Below, piece by piece: positions 27,687 through 34,891 of a DNA stretch of 40,539 bases. The stretch's first letter is position 1. Each line of letters opens with the position of its first letter. Location: positions 1 to 40,539 of the forward strand of contig JALERT010000209.1 of assembly GCA_022764445.1 (NCBI GenBank). The letters are read 5' to 3'. A program made the translations under genes and the position numbers. The DNA is from Lachnospiraceae bacterium. Its GTDB lineage: Bacteria; Bacillota; Clostridia; Lachnospirales; Lachnospiraceae. Under the pieces are notes generated by a model, which was given only the letters and a program-made list of their open reading frames with translations, was not told the DNA's origin and did no database searches.

Positions 27687-28853
27687 CTAATCCTCCACAA
27701 GCTGCATAAGCTTACCAATAAGATATGCATTACGCGTCATTGAAATATTATTGCAGAATATAACATCATCCACATTTTTCTTTTTCGCAAGCTTAGCTAT
27801 ATTTCCCTGCCAATAACGATAATCAATCACGTATATCTTACTATAGTGATCTGCAAGAAACGGTACAAAAGCATTGCCAAAAGATTCCTTTAAAACCATG
27901 CATGAAGAACCGGCTTTTATTTTTTTATTGGTAATTACTGTATATGGATTGTCCCCGTCTATAAAAGAGCAGTATTTAAGATTTTCTGCATATGATGATG
28001 CATCTTCAATGATATGTCCACTTTTAACCTCTCCCGAATTCTCTGTATATTCAGTAGAAATGTTATCATTATCTATCGGATACAAAGCGTCAAGCCTGTC
28101 CGCCTTAAGATGTACATTATCATCTGTTTCTCTATAAAAAGAGCCCTTGAATTTACCAAATGAATCCGTCTTATATGATTCAATATTATTGGGAACTATA
28201 CCTTTTGTTTCGCAAAACACCTTATAAGCATAATATGCCCCACGCGCAGTCCAGTGATGATCAGTTCTGAAATAAATATACTCTTTCCTGTGTTTCATCA
28301 ATTCATCAAATATATCAACAGGCATAATTCTGTCTGAAAGACGTTTATACATTTTATTAACTGCATCTTTCTGATTTGACGAATCAACTTTATCATACTT
28401 ATCATCAGGAAGAGTAATAGCTATACTTGTAGGTATTATCATTTCATATACATTAACTTTCTCTTCAAATTTCTTTGAAATCTTATTGACGGTATCTATG
28501 TACTTCTTAGATGCACTTTCAACATAATTATATTGTTCATATGCTGTATCACCGATAACAGCTACTCCGGAATTATACATTTTCACTTTGCCTTTCGATT
28601 TTATCTCCTGGTATCCTGCTGTAATTGATGATTTTGTAGCAACATCTTTTTCTTTATAATCACTATCTGGAAGTGTATATACTTTTACGTCTTTATCGCC
28701 TGCACTTACATCTGTATCTGATTCCATAAGAGAATCAGATATTATAATATATGCTTTTTTTGCAGAGTCATCTGTCCCTATTTTGGTACATGACGTACAT
28801 AAGATGGAAATAAGACCACCGATAATGACTACTGCAACTTTTCCTATTTTCAT
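27687..28853 (-). CDS. DHHW/AlgX-like SGNH-fold lipoprotein
   Basis: YFRTDHHWTARGAYYAYKVF and MVLKESFGNAFVPFLADHYSKIYVIDYRYW. Start moved from 28937 to ATG 28853, giving MKIGKVAVVIIGGLISILCTSC lipobox and removing overlap with the upstream gene. Confidence 0.87.
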   Translation of the reverse strand: MKIGKVAVVIIGGLISILCTSCTKIGTDDSAKKAYIIISDSLMESDTDVSAGDKDVKVYTLPDSDYKEKDVATKSSITAGYQEIKSKGKVKMYNSGVAVIGDTAYEQYNYVESASKKYIDTVNKISKKFEEKVNVYEMIIPTSIAITLPDDKYDKVDSSNQKDAVNKMYKRLSDRIMPVDIFDELMKHRKEYIYFRTDHHWTARGAYYAYKVFCETKGIVPNNIESYKTDSFGKFKGSFYRETDDNVHLKADRLDALYPIDNDNISTEYTENSGEVKSGHIIEDASSYAENLKYCSFIDGDNPYTVITNKKIKAGSSCMVLKESFGNAFVPFLADHYSKIYVIDYRYWQGNIAKLAKKKNVDDVIFCNNISMTRNAYLIGKLMQLVED

Positions 28854-28869
28854 TTGTACTGCTCCACTC

Positions 28870-29433
28870 CTACTTAAACTCTGACAAAATGACATCTTTG
28901 GTATTGTCACTGTCTCCGCTGACACACGCCGTAACATAACATCCGCTTCTGATTATAACTGCATCCGATATTTTCTTTGCCTGTTCGGGTATATATGCTT
29001 CAAAAGACTTCCTCATATCCTTAAGATAATCTTCAACGACCTTCTGATCCTTTTCTGCCTTTTCTTCATCAGCAGACCTTACTATAATTAACTCATCAGA
29101 AAAATTACCACTGCCCATGTATATATTTAATTCCGATTCTTTATCCGTTTTAATCATACCCTCTGCAACAGATGAATCTATCCTTTTAAGTTCCGTATCA
29201 AATTTGACTTTAGACAAAATATTCTCTGCAAGCTTTTCACTATCTATTTTGTTTACTTCTGATATAGTTTTATCACTAATTATGTCATCATTACTCTCGC
29301 CCTGCATTGGGGATTTCTTGTTGAGATTGCCAATCAGACCGCCAATAGCCCAGATAAATACCGCTGATGTAAACAATGCCATGATAAATACGATTAAGAA
29401 ACGTCCTGTCGCTTTTTTTTCTTTCTTTTTCAT
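28870..29433 (-). CDS. DUF4358 family protein
   Basis: N-terminal TM, C-terminal ADEEKAEKDQKVVEDYLKDMRKSFEAYIPEQAKKISDAVIIRSGCYVTACVSGD. Confidence 0.75.
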   Translation of the reverse strand: MKKKEKKATGRFLIVFIMALFTSAVFIWAIGGLIGNLNKKSPMQGESNDDIISDKTISEVNKIDSEKLAENILSKVKFDTELKRIDSSVAEGMIKTDKESELNIYMGSGNFSDELIIVRSADEEKAEKDQKVVEDYLKDMRKSFEAYIPEQAKKISDAVIIRSGCYVTACVSGDSDNTKDVILSEFK

Positions 29434-29535
29434 TAAAATAACTCCTGCTCTTTTTATCTTTAGTTTTTACCTAATTATACTTTTTTCGTTTGTCTAAAGT
29501 CAATATATTTTAGTTTTATTTACTAATAATACCAT

Positions 29536-31392
29536 CTATCCATCTATCCATTTATCCATTCTTTCTTTTATAATATCAAAAGGTGCCGGACCGGTTGACA
29601 GGATAAATTTGTGAAAATCTTTTAATATAAAATCAGAACCGAGTTTTTCCGAAGCCTCCTTCTTTAAATTGGCTATTTCCAGATATCCAAGCGTATAAGG
29701 CATATAACTTGCCGGTTCCGCAACCATTGAGTCAAAAATGATACGGCTCTGTGCAGCACTGAATCCATACTGGTTAAGATACTTTTCAAGCTTTTTATAA
29801 TCCCATCCAAGATAATTTACACCAATGTCTGACTTAGCATAAAGACAAAGTGTAGCAATTGTATTTTTCTCAAGAAGTTCTGCAACTTTCCTGTCAAGCC
29901 CTGCAAGATAATAACCATATAATTCTGCATACGTTCCCCAGCCTTCTGTATATCCGTCTATGTTTATTATGCTTCTTACCGGTGATGGGTTTGTTGAAGC
30001 AAAATAACAGTTCTGATAAAGATGACCGGGATAACTTTCATGAGCGATTGTTGTAAATATTTTTGACAGATCATATTTTTCACTGTTGTTTATATATATA
30101 ACATTATTTTCGTAATTATCTACGGCAGGTGTCAGATAAAAAGCCGGACTTAAACTGTCCTGCAGTGATTTATCAACATACTTCACGTCACAGGAAATGT
30201 TGTCTGACAACTCCGGAAAGTCTTTCTTTACGGCTTTTTGCAGGTGATTTATTGTCTCCTTTGGATCATCATATGGATATTTTATATTTTGGGACTCATA
30301 ATATATATCCGGTGAATCAGTAATTATTTTTGACATATACTTACTCGCCTGCTTTATATTTTTATCAAGCATATCATTAATTTCTTTAATAGAATGATCT
30401 GAACCAGTCTTTGTTTTTACAAGATATTCATAATACTTCTTTCCTTTCTTGTAACCACATAACCCATTGGGATTAACACCTGTACCCTTCAGGGAAGTAA
30501 GTGTATCTGTCAGACTCTCATATGCCGGAATTACATATCCTGTAATCTCTTTTTTATTGGTATCGATATATGATGATACCTCTTCCTCTGATAAACCTTT
30601 AAACTTTTTTATTTTATTGTCAAATACTTTTATAAGATAATTGTCGGAAGAATCGCTAATAAATTCTTTGCACTGATCAATAATTGCCTGTGCAGTCGTA
30701 TCACTCATAAATAGTCCGTCTTTTGATTTCTGTCTTTCAAAGTTCTCTATTTTCATAAAGTAATCAGGTATTAGCTTTAGTAATTCCAAATATGTATCTA
30801 TATCTTCTTTGCTATAAAAATTATATTCTGCCAAAAGTATAGGAAGCTGAGCCTGAATACCTGATGTTACACCAAGATATTCGGTATATTCAAGAAGTTC
30901 TGATGACTCTAGATTCTGCTTAAGCATTTTCTTCATGATATCATAAATAAGCTTCTGTTCATCTGTGAGTTTCTTATATTCAAATGTTTCCAGCGAAGCC
31001 AGTCTGTTTTCAGATACAAATAAACTTTCTCTCATAGCATCTATACCAACATCACCTAACGATGCCTCTGTCTCTTCTATCTCATATGGAGATTTATTTT
31101 TCAATGTATAATTAAGTGTAATGCTGTTATCTGTAACTTCATCGACAAACACCTGTTGAATAAAGCGAGAGAAATCTTCCTGTGTATCTTCCGTTGTTCT
31201 TTCCTCTCCAGTATTCTGTCTGTTATTTCCTGTAGGAATTACTATTATTCCTTTCTGGTATAAAATACCACTCACAAGGGCAATTACACATATTATGGTG
31301 CATAATACTTTAAAATACTTTACTTTATTTTCTTTCTCTCTTTTCTGTCTGTATGGATACCTGTAATCTTCCTTTTTCACAATGCTCCCCAT
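29536..31392 (-). CDS. DUF885 family putative metallopeptidase
   Basis: TIAHESYPGHLYQN motif and C-terminal LGYLEIANLKKEASEKLGSDFILKDFHKFILSTGPAPFDIIKERMDKW. Confidence 0.88.
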   Translation of the reverse strand: MGSIVKKEDYRYPYRQKREKENKVKYFKVLCTIICVIALVSGILYQKGIIVIPTGNNRQNTGEERTTEDTQEDFSRFIQQVFVDEVTDNSITLNYTLKNKSPYEIEETEASLGDVGIDAMRESLFVSENRLASLETFEYKKLTDEQKLIYDIMKKMLKQNLESSELLEYTEYLGVTSGIQAQLPILLAEYNFYSKEDIDTYLELLKLIPDYFMKIENFERQKSKDGLFMSDTTAQAIIDQCKEFISDSSDNYLIKVFDNKIKKFKGLSEEEVSSYIDTNKKEITGYVIPAYESLTDTLTSLKGTGVNPNGLCGYKKGKKYYEYLVKTKTGSDHSIKEINDMLDKNIKQASKYMSKIITDSPDIYYESQNIKYPYDDPKETINHLQKAVKKDFPELSDNISCDVKYVDKSLQDSLSPAFYLTPAVDNYENNVIYINNSEKYDLSKIFTTIAHESYPGHLYQNCYFASTNPSPVRSIINIDGYTEGWGTYAELYGYYLAGLDRKVAELLEKNTIATLCLYAKSDIGVNYLGWDYKKLEKYLNQYGFSAAQSRIIFDSMVAEPASYMPYTLGYLEIANLKKEASEKLGSDFILKDFHKFILSTGPAPFDIIKERMDKWIDG

Positions 31393-31573
31393 TTCTATTT
31401 GTTTTCATTACTGACCTGCTGATAATTTATGCTTTTATCCGAATTTATATTCATTACTGTACACTAACTTATATTCTTCTTATAAATCTTGTCTTATATT
31501 TTCTCACCAATTACTGATATATGAATATTATGTACTAATACGGAAATTAATTCCGTTTATTTCTAACGAAAGG

Positions 31574-31996
31574 ATGTTTTTTATGAATAATATGACTAGA
31601 CCACCTATGAAACATAACTGTGGCTGTATGAAGGATAAAGATTGTATGAATGACAAAAACTGTATGAATGATATGGGGTGTATGAAAGACAGAAACCGCA
31701 TGAATGATATGGGATGTATGAAAAATAGAAACCGTATGGATGATATGGGGTGTATGAAGGATAGGAACTACATGAATGACAAATGTAACGGCTGTGACGC
31801 CGATTCAAGCATGCATAATGATCCGATATACGGTATGCCAATAGGAATGGGGTATGTTCCATGGCAGCAATGGGGTGAAATATATAACCCATGCGATGCA
31901 CTAAAAGCAGCTACCATCTTTCCACCTCTTAATCTTCCATTTTATGGCTGTATACCACCACGCAGCCACGACAGATCTAACGGAGGTGCATTATGA
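31574..31996 (+). CDS. cotJA: CotJA family spore coat protein with Cys/Met/Asp-rich N-terminal repeats
   Basis: C-terminal MGYVPWQQWGEIYNPCDALKAATIFPPLNLPFYG; followed by cotJB and cotJC. Confidence 0.88.
   Translation: MFFMNNMTRPPMKHNCGCMKDKDCMNDKNCMNDMGCMKDRNRMNDMGCMKNRNRMDDMGCMKDRNYMNDKCNGCDADSSMHNDPIYGMPIGMGYVPWQQWGEIYNPCDALKAATIFPPLNLPFYGCIPPRSHDRSNGGAL
31620..31790 (+). repeat. In-frame 18/36-bp degenerate tandem repeat within cotJA
   Basis: Encodes CMKDKDCMNDKNCMNDMGCMKDRNRMNDMGCMKNRNRMDDMGCMKDRNYMNDK, a 6-aa period. Confidence 0.85.
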
Positions 31997-32247
31997 ATAA
32001 AGATAAACACAATTTATTAGTATATATTACACAGGTCAGCTTTAGTCTTAATGATGTTGTTCTTTTCCTCGATACGCATCCCTGCGACACTGATGCACTT
32101 GCCTACTATCAGGAACTAAGGAAAGCCCGTGAAGAAGCATTGAAAGAATACTCAATGAAATACGGACCACTTCTTAATGACCAGGTAGATGATTCATGCT
32201 ATTGGGAATGGGTTAAAGATCCATGGCCTTGGCAGGTATATAGATGA
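31993..32247 (+). CDS. cotJB: CotJB family spore coat protein
   Basis: Overlaps the cotJA stop (ATGA); FSLNDVVLFLDTHPCDTDALAYYQELRKAREEALKEYSMKYGPL...WEWVKDPWPW. Confidence 0.92.
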   Translation: MNKDKHNLLVYITQVSFSLNDVVLFLDTHPCDTDALAYYQELRKAREEALKEYSMKYGPLLNDQVDDSCYWEWVKDPWPWQVYR

Positions 32248-32263
32248 AAGGAGACAGATAGAA

Positions 32264-32869
32264 ATGTGGAATTATGAAAAGAGACTACAATACCCTGTGC
32301 ATATAACGAAATGTGATCCAAAGGCAGCTATGATCATAATGTCTCAATACGGTGGCCCCGATGGTGAAGCTAACGCATCAATGAGATATCTTTCACAACG
32401 CTACAGCATGGAAAACAGAAAAGTTATCGGTGCATTAACCGATATAGGAACAGAAGAACTTGCACACCTTGAAATGATAGCAACTATTATCCATCAGTTG
32501 ACAAGAGATCTCACCCCTGAAGAAATAAAAGCTTCAGGTTTTGATAAATATTATGTAGACCATACTCTTGCAATCTGGCCACAGGCAGCCGGCGGAATTC
32601 CGTTTAATTCATGTGAAATCCAGTGTAAAGGTGATACGATAACAGATCTTTATGAAGACATGGCGGCTGAGCAAAAAGCAAGAAGCACATATGATAATAT
32701 ACTTCGTGTAATTAAGGATCCTGAAATAGCTGATCCAATAAAATTTTTACGTGAACGTGAAATTGTTCACTTCCAGAGATTTGGTGAATGTCTCAGACGC
32801 GTGCAGGATGATCTTGATCATAAAAACTTCTATGCATTTAATGGTCAGATTGATAAAAAGCCTTGTTAA
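32264..32869 (+). CDS. cotJC: CotJC manganese-catalase family spore coat protein
   Basis: MWNYEKRLQYPVHITKCDPKAAMIIMSQYGGPDGEANASMRYLSQRYSM...ALTDIGTEELAHLEMIA. ATG 32264 with AAAGGAG RBS is preferred over 32189. Confidence 0.93.
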   Translation: MWNYEKRLQYPVHITKCDPKAAMIIMSQYGGPDGEANASMRYLSQRYSMENRKVIGALTDIGTEELAHLEMIATIIHQLTRDLTPEEIKASGFDKYYVDHTLAIWPQAAGGIPFNSCEIQCKGDTITDLYEDMAAEQKARSTYDNILRVIKDPEIADPIKFLREREIVHFQRFGECLRRVQDDLDHKNFYAFNGQIDKKPC

Positions 32870-32898
32870 ATTAATATCAGTTATAATCACTTAATCAA

Positions 32899-32937
32899 AA
32901 AGGAAAGAGTCTCACTTAAAATGAAACTCTTTCCTTT
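32899..32937. terminator. Bidirectional terminator between cotJC and the YvyF-like gene
   Basis: AAAGGAAAGAGT...ACTCTTTCCTTT 12-bp stem. Confidence 0.8.
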
Positions 32938-32943
32938 CTCAAA

Positions 32944-33381
32944 CTAGTAACTTTGACCATCTTTATTTTTACCAAGGAAATGCATACCAGCTTCCTGAGC
33001 ATCTCCATATCTCTTTGCTACAACCTGGAGTTTCTGCAGTTTTCTACATTCAGAACATGCACTTCCAAAATCGATAGGTTTTCCACATATCTGGCAATAA
33101 ACAGTACTTACCGTTGTATTACCATTGTCCTTATACTGGATACGCCCATCTTTAATCCATTCACGAACTTTCCTGATAGGTATATTAAAATGCTCTGCAA
33201 CATCTGATTCACGTACATCATTAGACCTGATATATTCTTTTACCTCTGAAAAAAGATTGATTTCCTGACACTCCGGACAAATATCATCTTTATACAGTGT
33301 ATTCAAAGTCCTGCCACACTGAGCACAGTATTTTGTGTTTTCTTTGAAATTCTCACGCCTGTTTTTTATATCTAGCCTCAT
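32944..33381 (-). CDS. TIGR03826/YvyF-like zinc-ribbon protein
   Basis: Two CxxC pairs (CAQCGRTL...CPEC; CQICGKPI...CSEC) flanking a wHTH-like VREWIKDGRIQY segment, as in the YvyF layout. Confidence 0.65.
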   Translation of the reverse strand: MRLDIKNRRENFKENTKYCAQCGRTLNTLYKDDICPECQEINLFSEVKEYIRSNDVRESDVAEHFNIPIRKVREWIKDGRIQYKDNGNTTVSTVYCQICGKPIDFGSACSECRKLQKLQVVAKRYGDAQEAGMHFLGKNKDGQSY

Positions 33382-33462
33382 GCAACAATCCCTCCAGTAT
33401 ATAAAATAACTTATAAGGCAAATAATATATCAGACATAACTCCCTTTTATTCAACTGACGTA

Positions 33463-34746
33463 TTATTTACTTAAAAATTCTTTACCACCCATGTATGGTC
33501 TTAAAGCTTCAGGTATACGGACATTTCCATCTGCCTGAAGATTATTCTCAAGAAATGCTATAAGCATACGAGGTGGTGCAACAACTGTGTTATTAAGCGT
33601 ATGAGCAAAGTACTTTGTTCCATCCTCTTTACGTATACGTATCTGAAGACGGCGAGCCTGTGCATCACCAAGATTTGAGCAGCTTCCAACTTCAAAGTAC
33701 TTCTTCTGACGAGGAGACCATGCTTCTACATCAATAGATTTTACCTTTAAATCTGCAAGATCACCTGAGCAACACTCAATTGTACGTACAGGAATATCAA
33801 GTGAACGGAAAAGGTCTACTGTATTCTGCCATAATTTATCAAACCACATCATGCTTTCATCAGGTTTACATACTACAATCATTTCCTGCTTTTCAAACTG
33901 ATGTATACGGTATACACCTCTTTCTTCTATACCATGTGCACCCTTTTCTTTACGGAAACATGGCGAATAACTTGTAAGAGTCTTTGGAAGTTCTTTTTCA
34001 TCAGTTATTGTATCTATGAATTTTCCAATCATAGAATGTTCACTTGTACCGATAAGATATAAATCCTCTCCTTCTATCTTGTACATCATGGCATCCATTT
34101 CATCAAAACTCATAACACCTGTAACTACATTACTTCTAATCATATAAGGAGGTATGCAGTATGTGAAACCTCTGTCGATCATAAAATCTCTTGCATATGA
34201 TATAACTGCTGAATGAAGTCTTGCAATATCTCCCATAAGATAATAGAAACCATTACCTGCAACCTTACCTGCTGCATCTATATCTATACCATTAAACTTT
34301 TCCATTATCTCTGTGTGATATGGGACCTCAAAGTCAGGAATTACAGGCTCACCAAATCTCTCTATTTCAACATTTTCAGTATCATTCTTACCGATAGGTA
34401 CACTTGGATCAATGATATTAGGAATTGTCATCATTATCTCTTTGACCTTTTCCTGAAGCTCTTTCTCTTTAGCTGAAAGTTCTTCAAGACGCTCTGCATT
34501 CTTTGCAACCTCGGCTTTCTTAGCCTCAGCTTCTTCCTTCTTACCCTGTCCCATTAATGCACCGATTTCTTTAGAAATCTTCTTTCTTGAAGCACGAAGA
34601 TCATCTGCTTCCTGCTGAGTCTTACGTGCCTGTGCATCAAGTTCAATAACCTGATCTACAAGTGGAAGTTTTTCATCCTGAAACTTATTTTTAATATTCT
34701 GCTTTACTATATCCGGATTCTCTCTAAGAAATTTAATGTCGATCAT
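33463..34746 (-). CDS. serS: Seryl-tRNA synthetase
   Basis: MIDIKFLRENPDIVKQN; class II motifs LIGTSEHSMIGKF, CFRKEKGAHGIEERGVYRIHQFEKQEM, NNTVVAPPRMLIAFLENN. Confidence 0.97.
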   Translation of the reverse strand: MIDIKFLRENPDIVKQNIKNKFQDEKLPLVDQVIELDAQARKTQQEADDLRASRKKISKEIGALMGQGKKEEAEAKKAEVAKNAERLEELSAKEKELQEKVKEIMMTIPNIIDPSVPIGKNDTENVEIERFGEPVIPDFEVPYHTEIMEKFNGIDIDAAGKVAGNGFYYLMGDIARLHSAVISYARDFMIDRGFTYCIPPYMIRSNVVTGVMSFDEMDAMMYKIEGEDLYLIGTSEHSMIGKFIDTITDEKELPKTLTSYSPCFRKEKGAHGIEERGVYRIHQFEKQEMIVVCKPDESMMWFDKLWQNTVDLFRSLDIPVRTIECCSGDLADLKVKSIDVEAWSPRQKKYFEVGSCSNLGDAQARRLQIRIRKEDGTKYFAHTLNNTVVAPPRMLIAFLENNLQADGNVRIPEALRPYMGGKEFLSK

Positions 34747-34792
34747 TACTTTATCTCCTTTTAAACTTAATAAACTTTCTGCCTAATTAATT

Positions 34793-34821
34793 ATTGTACA
34801 CATATCTTTATTATAATGCAA
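34793..34821 (-). promoter_or_regulatory. Predicted sigma-A promoter of serS
   Basis: Minus strand TTGCAT - 17 nt - TACAAT. Confidence 0.6.
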
Positions 34822-34850
34822 GTTTTAAAACCAGGGCTTTTTTGTTATAA

Positions 34851-34879
34851 GTAACACAGTGTTACAGTTCACACCTGAC
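34851..34879 (-). repeat. Intergenic motif copy C: GTCAGGTGTGAACTGTAACACTGTGTTAC
   Basis: Minus-strand match to copy A; includes the palindrome GTAACAC-A-GTGTTAC with perfect 7-bp arms. Confidence 0.75.
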
Positions 34880-34891
34880 ATCTCTTAAATG

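Noticed and set aside
28854-28937. Extended N-terminus of the second DHHW protein (MLRRVSAETVT...)
   Set aside because: Overlaps the upstream DUF4358 gene and precedes a better start that yields a lipoprotein signal peptide.
31540-31556. ACGGAA-attaa-TTCCGT hairpin just before the cotJA RBS as a regulatory RNA
   Set aside because: Only a 6-bp stem; too little evidence to separate it from chance in AT-rich DNA, and I could not assign a reliable sporulation sigma promoter.
31605-31901. - strand 98-aa Tyr/Ser/Cys/His-rich ORF antisense to cotJA
   Set aside because: Shadow of the cotJA tandem repeat; no independent support.
32189-32263. Upstream extension of CotJC
   Set aside because: Overlaps cotJB out of frame; ATG at 32264 has a strong RBS and begins the conserved CotJC N-terminus.
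34747-34891. T-box leader upstream of serS
   Set aside because: Region is too short and lacks the T-box GGTGG-containing sequence or antiterminator; the predicted promoter is close to the gene.
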